Source: Mycobacterium ostraviense (GTDB lineage Bacteria > Actinomycetota > Actinomycetes > Mycobacteriales > Mycobacteriaceae). From it: DNA of 64,000 bases. The notes beneath the pieces were generated by a model. It was not told the origin of the DNA. It saw nothing but the letters and a program-made list of their open reading frames with translations, and ran no database searches. The stretch is taken from contig NZ_NKRE01000001.1 of assembly GCF_002705925.1 (NCBI RefSeq), positions 4,291,334 to 4,355,333 on the forward strand, read 5' to 3'. The position numbers were made by a program, and so were the translations under genes. Shown here piece after piece: positions 34,561 through 43,468 of the stretch; within the stretch, counting starts at the first letter, position 1; each line of letters begins with the position of its first letter.

Positions 34561-37500
34561 TTGACCATCACACCGCACGTCGGCGGAGCGATCGAGGAGC
34601 TGCTGGAGCGCAGCGGCCGCTTCTTCACCCCGGGGGAGTTCTCGGCCGATCTGCGCACCGTAACCCGGCGCGGTGGGCGGGAGGCTGACGTTTTCTACCG
34701 TGACCGGTGGAGTCACGACAAGGTGGTGCGCTCCACGCACGGCGTCAACTGCACCGGATCCTGCTCGTGGAAGATCTACGTCAAAGACGGCATCATCACC
34801 TGGGAAACCCAGCAGACCGACTACCCGTCGGTGGGCCCGGACCGCCCCGAGTACGAGCCACGCGGCTGCCCCCGCGGCGCGTCGTTCTCCTGGTACAGCT
34901 ATGCGCCGACCCGGCTTCGCTACCCGTATGCCCGCGGGGTGCTGATCGAGATGTACCGGGAGGCCAAAGCCCGGCTCGGCGACCCGGTGCTGGCGTGGGC
35001 CGACATCCAGGCCGATCCGCGGCGCCGCCGCCGCTATCAGCAAGCCCGCGGTAAGGGTGGACTGGTCCGGGTCAGCTGGGCCGAAGCCACCGAACTGATC
35101 GCCGCCGCGCACGTGCACACCATCAAGACCTACGGTCCCGACCGGGTCGCCGGCTTCTCGCCGATCCCGGCGATGTCGATGGTGTCCTATGCCGCCGGCT
35201 CGCGGTTCTTCGAGCTGATCGGCGCCCCCATGACGTCGTTTTACGACTGGTACGCCGACCTGCCGGTGGCCTCGCCGCAGGTGTTCGGCGACCAGACCGA
35301 TGTGCCCGAGTCCGGGGACTGGTGGGACGCGGCCTATCTGATGATGTGGGGTTCCAACGTGCCGATCACCCGGACCCCGGATGCGCACTGGATGGCCGAG
35401 GCCCGTTACCGCGGCACCAAGGTGGTCACCGTCAGCCCCGACTACGCCGACAACACCAAGTTCGCCGATGAGTGGATGCCGTGCGCGGCCGGCACCGACG
35501 GGGCGCTGGCCATGGCGATGGGCCACGTCATCCTCTCGGAATGCTATGTGCAACAGCAGGTTCCGTTTTTCGTCGACTTCGCCCGCCGCTACACCGACCT
35601 GCCGTTCCTGATCAAACTGGAACAACGGGGCGAGATGCTGGTGCCGGGCAAGAACCTCACGGCGGCGGACCTCGGCGAGGCCAGTAAGAACTCCGAGAAC
35701 GCGGCGCTCAAGCCCGCGGTGCTGGACGAAACGACCGACACCGTCGTCGTGCCGCACGGTTCGCTGGGATTCCGCTACGGCGAGGACGGCGTCGGGAAGT
35801 GGAACCTCGATCTCGGTGATCTGCTGCCGGCGCTCAGCGTGCAGGGCGCGCACCGCGTCAACGGCGAAACCAGCACCGCGGTCATCCAGCTGCCCAGCTT
35901 CGACACGGTCACCGGCGAAGGCACGACGGTGGCCCGCGGGGTCCCGGTGCGCCGGGTCGGTCAGCACCTGGTGTGCACGGTGTTCGACCTGATGCTGGCC
36001 CACTACGGCGTGGCGCGCCCGGGCCTGCCCGGCCAATGGCCCACTGGCTACGACGATCCCACCCAGCCCAACACCCCGGCCTGGCAGGAGCCGATCACCG
36101 GGGTGTCGGCCGGACAGGCCATTCGGGTCGCGTGCGAATTCGCCCGCAGCGCAGAGGAATCCGGTGGCCGGTCGATGATCATCATGGGCGGCGGCATCTG
36201 TCACTGGTTCCACGGCGATGCCATCTACCGGGCGGTGCTGGCGCTGTTGATGCTGACCGGCTCGATGGGACGCAACGGCGGCGGGTGGGCCCATTACGTG
36301 GGTCAGGAGAAGATCCGTCCGCTCACCGGATTTCAGACGATGTCGATGGCCACCGATTGGGTGCGCCCGCCGCGGCAGGTGCCCGGCGCCTCGTACTGGT
36401 ATGCGCACGCCGACCAATGGCGTTACGACGGCTTCGGAGCCGACAAGTTGGCCAGTCCGGTGGCCCGGGGCCGGTTCACCGACAAGCACACCATGGACGT
36501 GCTGGCCTCGGCGGTGGCGATGGGTTGGAGCCCGTTCTATCCGCAGTTCGACCGATCCAGCTTGGATCTCGCCGACGAGGCGCAGGCCGCGGGTCGTGAG
36601 GCCGGTGAGTATGTCGCAGAGCAGCTGGCTCAGCGCAAACTCAAGCTCGCCGTGACCGATCCCGACAACCCCGCCAACTGGCCACGGGTGCTGACGGTGT
36701 GGCGGGCCAACCTGATCGGCTCGTCGGGCAAGGGCGGCGAATATTTCCTGCGCCATCTGCTGGGAACCGACTCCAACCTGCAGGCCGGGCCGCCGGGCGA
36801 CGGAATCCGGCCCGTCGACGTGGCCCGCGACGGCGAGATTCCGGAGGGCAAGCTCGACCTGATGATGTCGATCGACTTCCGGATGACCTCCACGACGCTG
36901 GTATCCGATGTGGTGCTGCCGGCGGCGACCTGGTACGAGAAGGCCGACATCTCCAGCACCGACATGCATCCCTATGTGCACGCGTTCAGCGCTGCGACCG
37001 ACCCGCCCTGGGAAACCCGTTCGGATTTCGACGCTTTCGGCGCCCTCGCCCGGGCTTTCAGCGCCATGGCCAAGGGTCATCTCGGCACCCGCAGCGATGT
37101 GGTGCTCACCGCCCTCGAGCACGACACCCCGGATGCGATGGCATTTCCCGGCGGTGCCGAAAGCGATTGGCTGCGTACCGGCGCGACGCCGGTACCGGGG
37201 CGCACGATGGGCAAGATCACCGTGGTGGAGCGCGACTACACCGCGATCTACGACAAGTGGCTGACGCTGGGCCCGCTCGTCGAGAAGTTCGGGCTGACCA
37301 CCAAGGGTGTCACGGTGCACCCCTTCCAGGAGGTCGAGGAACTCGGAGCCCGCTTCGGGGTGCTGAATTCCGGTGCGGCGGCCGGGCGTCCGGCCATCAC
37401 CACCGCGGCGCGGATGGCCGACGTGCTGCTGCTGCTGTCCGGGACGACCAATGGCCGCCTGGCCGTCAAAGGCTTCCGCGAGCTGGAGAAACGCACCGGT

Positions 37501-38268
37501 CAGCGGCTCGCGCATCTGGCCGAGGGCAGCGAAGACCGCCGCATCAGCTACGCCGATACCCAGGCGCGTCCGGTCCCGGTGATCACCAGCCCGGAGTGGT
37601 CGGGCAGCGAAACCGGCGGGCGCCGCTATGCGCCGTTCACCATCAACATCGAGAACCTCAAACCGTTCCACACGCTGACCGGGCGGATGCATTTCTATCT
37701 GGCGCACGACTGGATCGAGGAACTGGGCGAACATCTGCCGGTTTTCCGCCCGCCGCTGGACATGACGCGACTGTTCGGCCAGCCCGAACTCGGCCCGGCC
37801 AAGGACGGGATCGGACTCACCGTCCGGTATTTGACGCCGCACTCGAAGTGGTCTTTCCACTCCACCTATCAGGACAACCTGTACATGCTGTCGCTGTCCC
37901 GCGGCGGCCCGACCATGTGGATGAGCCCGGCAGATGCGGCGAAAATCCAAGTGCGCGACAATGATTGGGTTGAGGCCGGCAATGCCAACGGCATCTACGT
38001 GTGCCGGGCCATCGTGTCACACCGGATCCCCGACGGCGTGGTATTCGTCTACCACGTGCAGGAACGCACGGTGGACACGCCGCGCACCGAGACCAACAAC
38101 AAGCGCGGCGGCAACCACAACGCGCTCACCCGTATCCGAATCAAGCCCAGCCACTTGGCCGGTGGTTACGGTCAGCACGCGTTCGCGTTCAACTACCTGG
38201 GCCCGACCGGCAATCAGCGCGACGAGGTGACGGTGGTGTGCCGCCGTAGCCAGGAAGTGCGGTACTGA
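34561..38268 (+). CDS. narG: Respiratory nitrate reductase alpha subunit
   Basis: 1235 residues. Holds the molybdenum bis-MGD centre that reduces nitrate to nitrite at the cytoplasmic face of the membrane. The FS0 iron-sulfur ligands are His60, Cys64, Cys68 (THGVNCTGSC) and Cys103 (RGCPRG). The Mo-ligand aspartate lies in DWYADLPVASPQVFGDQTDV. No Tat signal, as usual for NarG. I chose TTG 34561, seven bases after GAGGAGG, which gives MTITPHVGGAIEELLERSGR as in M. tuberculosis; in-frame upstream codons have no ribosome site. The 292-bp upstream region holds no gene and I see no certain DosR or GlnR box. First gene of narGHJI. Confidence 0.97.
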   Translation: MTITPHVGGAIEELLERSGRFFTPGEFSADLRTVTRRGGREADVFYRDRWSHDKVVRSTHGVNCTGSCSWKIYVKDGIITWETQQTDYPSVGPDRPEYEPRGCPRGASFSWYSYAPTRLRYPYARGVLIEMYREAKARLGDPVLAWADIQADPRRRRRYQQARGKGGLVRVSWAEATELIAAAHVHTIKTYGPDRVAGFSPIPAMSMVSYAAGSRFFELIGAPMTSFYDWYADLPVASPQVFGDQTDVPESGDWWDAAYLMMWGSNVPITRTPDAHWMAEARYRGTKVVTVSPDYADNTKFADEWMPCAAGTDGALAMAMGHVILSECYVQQQVPFFVDFARRYTDLPFLIKLEQRGEMLVPGKNLTAADLGEASKNSENAALKPAVLDETTDTVVVPHGSLGFRYGEDGVGKWNLDLGDLLPALSVQGAHRVNGETSTAVIQLPSFDTVTGEGTTVARGVPVRRVGQHLVCTVFDLMLAHYGVARPGLPGQWPTGYDDPTQPNTPAWQEPITGVSAGQAIRVACEFARSAEESGGRSMIIMGGGICHWFHGDAIYRAVLALLMLTGSMGRNGGGWAHYVGQEKIRPLTGFQTMSMATDWVRPPRQVPGASYWYAHADQWRYDGFGADKLASPVARGRFTDKHTMDVLASAVAMGWSPFYPQFDRSSLDLADEAQAAGREAGEYVAEQLAQRKLKLAVTDPDNPANWPRVLTVWRANLIGSSGKGGEYFLRHLLGTDSNLQAGPPGDGIRPVDVARDGEIPEGKLDLMMSIDFRMTSTTLVSDVVLPAATWYEKADISSTDMHPYVHAFSAATDPPWETRSDFDAFGALARAFSAMAKGHLGTRSDVVLTALEHDTPDAMAFPGGAESDWLRTGATPVPGRTMGKITVVERDYTAIYDKWLTLGPLVEKFGLTTKGVTVHPFQEVEELGARFGVLNSGAAAGRPAITTAARMADVLLLLSGTTNGRLAVKGFRELEKRTGQRLAHLAEGSEDRRISYADTQARPVPVITSPEWSGSETGGRRYAPFTINIENLKPFHTLTGRMHFYLAHDWIEELGEHLPVFRPPLDMTRLFGQPELGPAKDGIGLTVRYLTPHSKWSFHSTYQDNLYMLSLSRGGPTMWMSPADAAKIQVRDNDWVEAGNANGIYVCRAIVSHRIPDGVVFVYHVQERTVDTPRTETNNKRGGNHNALTRIRIKPSHLAGGYGQHAFAFNYLGPTGNQRDEVTVVCRRSQEVRY

Positions 38269-38312
38269 CAATGAAAGGCCCGAGCGACGCTTGCGGAGCG
38301 AGACAATGAAAG
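38267..38312. repeat. Short direct repeat at the narG-narH junction
   Basis: GACAATGAAAG occurs at 38267-38277 and again at 38302-38312, where it contains the narH start. Between the copies lies CCCGAGCGACGCTTGCGGAG, which is GC-rich and partly self-complementary. The first copy offers a decoy ATG (38271) that stops after a few codons. Confidence 0.6.
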
Positions 38313-39904
38313 TCATGGCGCAACTGGCGATGGTGATGAACCTCGACAAATGCATTGGCTGCCATACCTGTTCGGTCACCTGCAAGCAGGCCTGGACCAA
38401 CCGCGCCGGCACCGAGTACGTATGGTTCAACAACGTCGAAACCCGGCCGGGACAAGGCTATCCGCGCACCTACGAGGACCAGGAGCGCTGGCGCGGCGGC
38501 TGGATACGGGACAACAAGGGCCGGTTGCGGCTGCGTGACGGTGGCCGCTTCCACAAGCTGTTGCGGATCTTCGCCAACCCGAAGTTGCCGACCATCGACG
38601 AATACTACGAGCCGTGGACCTACGACTACGAAAACCTGACCGCCGCACCGGCGGGTGACACCTTTCCGACCGCGGCGCCCAGAAGCCTGATCAGCGGCAA
38701 AACGATGAAGGTGTCGTGGGGGCCGAACTGGGACGACAATCTGGCCGGCTCGCCCGAGATCCTGGCCGAAGACCCGATCTTGAAGAAGGTCAACGAAGTC
38801 AACCAAGAGGTCCGGCTGAAGCTCGAAGAGACCTTCATGTTCTACCTGCCCCGGATCTGCGAGCACTGCCTCAACCCGTCCTGCGTGGCGTCGTGCCCGT
38901 CGGGTGCGATGTACAAACGCAGCGAGGACGGCATCGTGCTGGTCGACCAGGACCGCTGCCGCGGCTGGCGGATGTGCGTGTCCGGATGTCCTTACAAGAA
39001 GGTCTATTTCAACCACAAGACCGGCAAGGCCGAGAAGTGCACATTGTGTTATCCGCGGATGGAGGTCGGCCTGCCGACCATCTGCTCGGAGACCTGCGTG
39101 GGCCGGCTGCGCTACCTGGGCCTGGTGCTCTACGACGTCGACCGGGTGCTGCAGGCTGCGTCGGTGGAAAACGACACCGATCTGTATCAGGCGCAACGGC
39201 GAATCCTGTTGGACGCATGCGACCCTGAGGTCATCGCCGGTGCGCGCGCGGAAGGTATCTCCAAGGAGTGGATCGAAGCCGCGCAGCGCTCTCCGGTCTA
39301 TGCGCTGATCAACACCTACCAAGTGGCGCTGCCGTTGCACCCGGAATATCGGACGATGCCGATGGTCTGGTACATCCCACCGCTGTCGCCGGTGGTCGAC
39401 GCGGTCAGCCGCGACGGTCACGACGGCGAAGAGCTGGGGAACCTGTTCGGTGCGCTGGAGGCGCTGCGCATCCCGATGCAATACCTGGCCGAACTGTTCA
39501 CCGCCGGCGACACGGCCGTGGTGGAAGCCGTGTTGCAACGGCTGGCGGCGATGCGCTCCTACCTGCGCGACATCAATCTCGGTCGGGACACTCAGCCCCA
39601 CATTCCGCAGTCGGTGGGGATGACCGAAGAACAGATGTACGAAATGTATCGGTTGCTGGCCATCGCGAAGTACGAAGAGCGGTACGTCATTCCAACGGCG
39701 TTCAGCCCGCAGGCCCGCGAGCTGGAGCAGATGGGCTGCTCGCTGACCGGCGATGGCGGCCCCGGCATGTACGAAGACGGCGCACCGGTGCCCGTCTCGG
39801 TGCAGACGTTCCATGCCCAACAGCGTTCGACCCCGGTGGACCTGCTGACCTGGGACGGCGACCAGCCGCCGGTCGGGATGTTCCCGGAAAAGCAGCAGCG
39901 ATGA
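38306..39904 (+). CDS. narH: Respiratory nitrate reductase beta subunit
   Basis: 532 residues. Electron-transfer subunit carrying three [4Fe-4S] clusters and one [3Fe-4S] cluster between NarI and NarG. Cysteine groups: CIGCHTCSVTC near residue 16, CEHCLNPSCVASC near 190, CRGWRMCVSGCPYKK near 215 (the Trp replaces a cysteine, marking the 3Fe cluster) and CTLCYPRMEVGLPTICSETC near 247. ATG 38306 (MKVMAQLAMVMNL) agrees with M. tuberculosis. The stop overlaps the narJ start (ATGA). Confidence 0.97.
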   Translation: MKVMAQLAMVMNLDKCIGCHTCSVTCKQAWTNRAGTEYVWFNNVETRPGQGYPRTYEDQERWRGGWIRDNKGRLRLRDGGRFHKLLRIFANPKLPTIDEYYEPWTYDYENLTAAPAGDTFPTAAPRSLISGKTMKVSWGPNWDDNLAGSPEILAEDPILKKVNEVNQEVRLKLEETFMFYLPRICEHCLNPSCVASCPSGAMYKRSEDGIVLVDQDRCRGWRMCVSGCPYKKVYFNHKTGKAEKCTLCYPRMEVGLPTICSETCVGRLRYLGLVLYDVDRVLQAASVENDTDLYQAQRRILLDACDPEVIAGARAEGISKEWIEAAQRSPVYALINTYQVALPLHPEYRTMPMVWYIPPLSPVVDAVSRDGHDGEELGNLFGALEALRIPMQYLAELFTAGDTAVVEAVLQRLAAMRSYLRDINLGRDTQPHIPQSVGMTEEQMYEMYRLLAIAKYEERYVIPTAFSPQARELEQMGCSLTGDGGPGMYEDGAPVPVSVQTFHAQQRSTPVDLLTWDGDQPPVGMFPEKQQR

Positions 39905-40575
39905 AGCTGCGCTCCCGATCCCGCGAACCCGCGCTGCGCGACCGGCTGGTGTGGCAGGCGGCGTCACTGCTGCTGGCCTACCCCGACGACGGGCTGACCG
40001 AGCGCCTGGACACCGTCGAAGGCCTGTTGGCGCACCTGGATGGGACTGTCGCAGAGCTGCTCGGGCGAACCGTCGCCGCGCTGCGTGCCGCGGAGCCGAT
40101 GGCCGCCGCCATGGACTACGTCGCCACATTCGACATGCGCCGGCGCGCCACGATGTATCTGACGTACTGGACGGCAGGGGACACCCGCAACCGCGGCCGG
40201 GAGATGCTGGCCTTCGCCACCGCGTATCGGGCGGCGGGTGTGGAGCCGCCGCGCAGCGAGGCGCCGGACCACCTGCCCGTCGTGCTCGAGTTCGCCGCGA
40301 CCGTCGCACCCGAGGTGGGACGGCGGCTGTTGACCGAGCACCGGATCCCGATCGACGTGTTGCGGTCCGCGTTAGCCGACGCCGAGTCGCCGTACCAGCA
40401 CACCGTGGCGGCGGTATGCGAGACGTTGCCGGCCGCCACCGACCAGGAGGTGCGCCGGGCGCGGCGTCTGGCTCGGCAACTTTACGAAGCCGGACCGCCC
40501 GCGGAAGCCGTTGGGCTGCAACCGTTTACCTTGACCGTGCCGCCCCGTCGTCAAGAAAGAGGGCCCGATGTTTAG
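39901..40575 (+). CDS. narJ: Nitrate reductase assembly chaperone
   Basis: 224 residues, all-helical TorD/DmsD-like chaperone that holds apo-NarGH until molybdenum cofactor is inserted and then allows docking on NarI. Recognisable segments are WQAASLLLAYPDDGLTERLD, YVATFDMRRRATMYLTYWTA and DHLPVVLEFAAT. Its start overlaps narH by 4 bp and its end overlaps narI by 8 bp, so the subunits are translationally coupled. The C-terminal 40 residues are low-complexity. Confidence 0.95.
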   Translation: MKLRSRSREPALRDRLVWQAASLLLAYPDDGLTERLDTVEGLLAHLDGTVAELLGRTVAALRAAEPMAAAMDYVATFDMRRRATMYLTYWTAGDTRNRGREMLAFATAYRAAGVEPPRSEAPDHLPVVLEFAATVAPEVGRRLLTEHRIPIDVLRSALADAESPYQHTVAAVCETLPAATDQEVRRARRLARQLYEAGPPAEAVGLQPFTLTVPPRRQERGPDV

Positions 40576-41299
40576 CAACGTGCTGTTCTGGGACATCACC
40601 GCCTACGTCACGCTGGCGGTGTTGGTGGTCGGCCTGTGGTGGCGATACCGCTACGACAAATTCGGCTGGACCTCACGCTCCTCGCAGATCTACGAGTCGC
40701 GGCTGCTGAGCATCGCCAGCCCGATGTTCCACTTCGGCATCCTGGCGGTGTTCGCCGGGCACGTGATGGGGTTGTTCATCCCGCCGCGGGTGACGAAGGC
40801 GCTCCATGTCAGCGACTACGTCTACCACCTGCAAGCGGTGATCGCCGGATCGATGGCGGGCTTTGCGACGCTGCTGGGCGTTGGTTTGCTGATCTACCGG
40901 AGGTTCACCCGTCCGGCGGTGTCGGCGTCCACCACCCGCAGCGACAAGGTGATGTATGTGGTGCTGGTGCTGGCCATCGTGGTGGGTCTCTACTGCGACC
41001 TGATCGGGACGGGGCCGCACGGCGGCGAGTTCCACTACCGCTACACGGTCGGGATGTGGTTCCGGCGGATCTGGTTGTTCCAGCCGCACGGGGAAGTGAT
41101 GATCAACGCACCGTTGGACTACCAGCTGCATGCCCTGATCGGGATGGTGCTGTTCACGCTGTGGCCGTTCACCCGGTTGGTGCATGTATTGAGCGCCCCG
41201 GTCGCCTACCTGTTCAGGCCCTACATCGTCTACCGCAGCCGCGACGTCGCCGCGAACGACGAATTGGTCGGCTCGGCGCCGCGCCGACGCGGCTGGTAA
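40568..41299 (+). CDS. narI: Respiratory nitrate reductase gamma subunit (cytochrome b)
   Basis: 243 residues, five membrane helices. It oxidises menaquinol at the membrane and passes electrons through two b-type haems to NarH. Histidine haem ligands are in MFHFGILAVFAGHVMG (helix 2), with a second pair in the C-terminal helices around NAPLDYQLHALIGMVLFTLW, then THLVH-like FTRLVHVLSAP. RYKY-type N-terminal loop RYRYDKFGWTSRSSQIYESR is typical. Last gene of the operon. Confidence 0.96.
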   Translation: MFSNVLFWDITAYVTLAVLVVGLWWRYRYDKFGWTSRSSQIYESRLLSIASPMFHFGILAVFAGHVMGLFIPPRVTKALHVSDYVYHLQAVIAGSMAGFATLLGVGLLIYRRFTRPAVSASTTRSDKVMYVVLVLAIVVGLYCDLIGTGPHGGEFHYRYTVGMWFRRIWLFQPHGEVMINAPLDYQLHALIGMVLFTLWPFTRLVHVLSAPVAYLFRPYIVYRSRDVAANDELVGSAPRRRGW

Positions 41300-41326
41300 C
41301 CGCGTCTCTGTCGGCGGGTACCGAGA

Positions 41327-41366
41327 CTGCGCACAGCGCGCCGGGGCTGCGCACAGCGCGCCGGGG
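41327..41366. repeat. Perfect 20-bp tandem duplication after narI
   Basis: CTGCGCACAGCGCGCCGGGG occurs twice head-to-tail in the narI-typA interval. The core resembles the start of the 80-bp repeats at 24933 and 25881, and a GAGTCGATG segment follows 30 bp later as in those repeats. Confidence 0.75.
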
Positions 41367-41484
41367 AACGGCCCTCAGCAGCGCTGCACGCAGAGTCGAT
41401 GTTCGAGCGAGGTTTGTTTAAGGCTGCTCTAAGGCCGGATGCTGGTTTTCGCGAACCGGCCACCGGGCTGCCACAATCACCGAC

Positions 41485-43359
41485 GTGCCATTCCGCAATG
41501 TCGCCATCGTCGCGCACGTCGACCACGGCAAAACCACGCTGGTCGACGCCATGCTGCGGCAGTCCGGCGCGCTGGCCGAACGGTGTGGGCTGCAGGAACG
41601 CGTGCTGGACACCGGCGACCTAGAGCGGGAAAAAGGCATCACCATCCTGGCCAAGAACACCGCCGTGCACCGCCATAACAGCGATGGCACCGTGACTGTG
41701 GTCAATGTCATCGACACGCCCGGACACGCCGATTTCGGCGGCGAGGTGGAACGTGGGCTGTCCATGGTGGACGGGGTGTTACTGCTGGTCGACGCGTCCG
41801 AGGGGCCGCTGCCGCAGACGCGGTTCGTGCTGCGCAAGGCGCTGGCCGCCCATCTGCCGGTGATCCTCGTCGTCAACAAGACCGACCGGCCCGACGCGCG
41901 CATCGCCGAGGTCGTCGAGGCCAGTCACGACCTGTTGCTGGACGTGGCCAGCGATCTCGACGACGAAGCAGCCGCGGCCGCCGAGCACGCGCTGGGCCTG
42001 CCCACGCTGTTCGCATCCGGACGCGCCGGGGTGGCGAGCACCGTCCAGCCGCTCGACGGCCATGTTCCCGACGGCGACAACCTCGATCCGCTGTTCGAGG
42101 TCCTCGAAGAGCATGTGCCGCCGCCCCACGGCGACCCGGACGCGCCGCTGCAGGCGCTGGTCACCAACCTCGACGCGTCGACTTTTCTGGGCCGGCTGGC
42201 GTTGATCCGCATCTACAACGGACGAATCCGCAAGGGCCAGCAGGTCGCCTGGATACGGGAAGCGGGCACCGCCACTGCCAAGATCACCGAATTGCTGGCC
42301 ACCGAAGGGGTGGAACGCAATCCGACCGAGATTGCGGCGGCCGGGGATATCGTGGCGGTCGCCGGCATTCCCGAGATCATGATCGGCGACACGCTGGCCG
42401 ACCTGACGAATCCCGTTGCGCTGCAGAGGATCGCCGTCGACGAACCGGCCATCTCGGTCACCATCGGCACCAACACCTCGCCGCTGGCCGGCAAGGTGCC
42501 CGGCCACAAGCTCACCGCCCGCATGGTCCGCAACCGGCTGGACGCCGAACTGGTGGGCAACGTGTCGATCCGGGTCCTCGACATCGGCGCGCCGGACGCC
42601 TGGGAGGTGCAGGGCCGCGGCGAGCTGGCGCTGGCCGTCCTGGTCGAGCAGATGCGCCGCGAGGGCTTCGAATTGACGGTAGGAAAGCCGCAAGTGGTGA
42701 CCAAGACCGTCGACGGCAAGCTGCACGAGCCGTTCGAGGCGATGACCGTCGACTGCCCGGAGGAATACGTCGGCGCGGTCACCCAATTGATGGCCGCGCG
42801 CAAGGGCCGCATGGTGGAGATGGCCAACCACACCACCGGTTGGGTCCGGATGGATTTCGTGGTGCCCAGCCGCGGCCTGATCGGGTGGCGCACCGACTTC
42901 CTCACCGAGACCCGCGGCACCGGCGTCGGGCATGCGGTGTTCGACGGGTACAAGCCGTGGGCCGGGGAAATCCGGGCCCGCCACACCGGATCGCTGGTCT
43001 CCGACCGGTCCGGCACCATCACCCCGTTCGCCCTGCTGCAGCTCGCCGATCGCGGCCAGTTCTTCGTCGAGCCCGGCCAGGACACCTACGAGGGCATGGT
43101 CGTCGGCATCAACCCGCGCCCGGAGGACCTCGACGTCAACGTCACCCGGGAGAAGAAGCTGACCAACATGCGGTCGTCGACCGCGGATGTCATCGAAACC
43201 CTGGCCAAGCCGCTCGAACTCGACCTGGAGCGGGCCATGGAGTTCTGCGCGCCCGACGAATGCGTCGAGGTTACCCCGGAGATCGTGCGGGTCCGCAAGG
43301 TCGAGCTGGATGCCACCTCCCGGGCCCGCAGCCGGGCGCGGGCCAAGGCCCGGGGTTAG
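41485..43359 (+). CDS. typA: Ribosome-associated GTPase TypA/BipA
   Basis: 624 residues, translational GTPase of the EF-G superfamily. G1 AHVDHGKTTL at residue 9, switch I GDLEREKGITIL, G3 DTPGHADF and G4 NKTDRP are intact, followed by domain II, an EF-G-like domain V (CPEEYVGAVTQLMAARKGRM) and the BipA-specific C-terminal domain with a basic tail (RARSRARAKARG). It helps 50S subunit assembly and stress growth. GTG 41485 gives MPFRNVAIVAHVDHGKTT as in M. tuberculosis. Confidence 0.96.
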   Translation: MPFRNVAIVAHVDHGKTTLVDAMLRQSGALAERCGLQERVLDTGDLEREKGITILAKNTAVHRHNSDGTVTVVNVIDTPGHADFGGEVERGLSMVDGVLLLVDASEGPLPQTRFVLRKALAAHLPVILVVNKTDRPDARIAEVVEASHDLLLDVASDLDDEAAAAAEHALGLPTLFASGRAGVASTVQPLDGHVPDGDNLDPLFEVLEEHVPPPHGDPDAPLQALVTNLDASTFLGRLALIRIYNGRIRKGQQVAWIREAGTATAKITELLATEGVERNPTEIAAAGDIVAVAGIPEIMIGDTLADLTNPVALQRIAVDEPAISVTIGTNTSPLAGKVPGHKLTARMVRNRLDAELVGNVSIRVLDIGAPDAWEVQGRGELALAVLVEQMRREGFELTVGKPQVVTKTVDGKLHEPFEAMTVDCPEEYVGAVTQLMAARKGRMVEMANHTTGWVRMDFVVPSRGLIGWRTDFLTETRGTGVGHAVFDGYKPWAGEIRARHTGSLVSDRSGTITPFALLQLADRGQFFVEPGQDTYEGMVVGINPRPEDLDVNVTREKKLTNMRSSTADVIETLAKPLELDLERAMEFCAPDECVEVTPEIVRVRKVELDATSRARSRARAKARG

Positions 43360-43379
43360 CTTGGGGTCGCCCGCGGCGC

Positions 43380-43437
43380 GCGAGCGTAACGCCACGGCGA
43401 AATCCGGCCCGGTTTTTCGCCATGACGTTACGGTCGC
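43380..43437. terminator. Long imperfect hairpin between typA and lpqW
   Basis: Arms at 43380-43402 (GCGAGCGTAACGCCACGGCG plus AAA) and 43415-43437 pair over 23 bp with about three mismatches and a 12-base loop. It starts 20 bp after the typA stop. It could end typA transcription or be a dispersed palindromic element; the arm sequence looks like one that recurs in mycobacterial genomes. Confidence 0.65.
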
Positions 43438-43468
43438 GGGCGGGCGGTACCCCCAGCTCGATACCCTG

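Noticed and set aside
34294..37950. 1218-codon minus-strand frame
   Set aside because: Antisense shadow of narG caused by GC-rich third positions; composition is His/Arg/Gly-rich and narG is certain.
38189..40309. 706-codon minus-strand frame
   Set aside because: Antisense to narH and narJ, whose cysteine motifs and overlaps are unmistakable.
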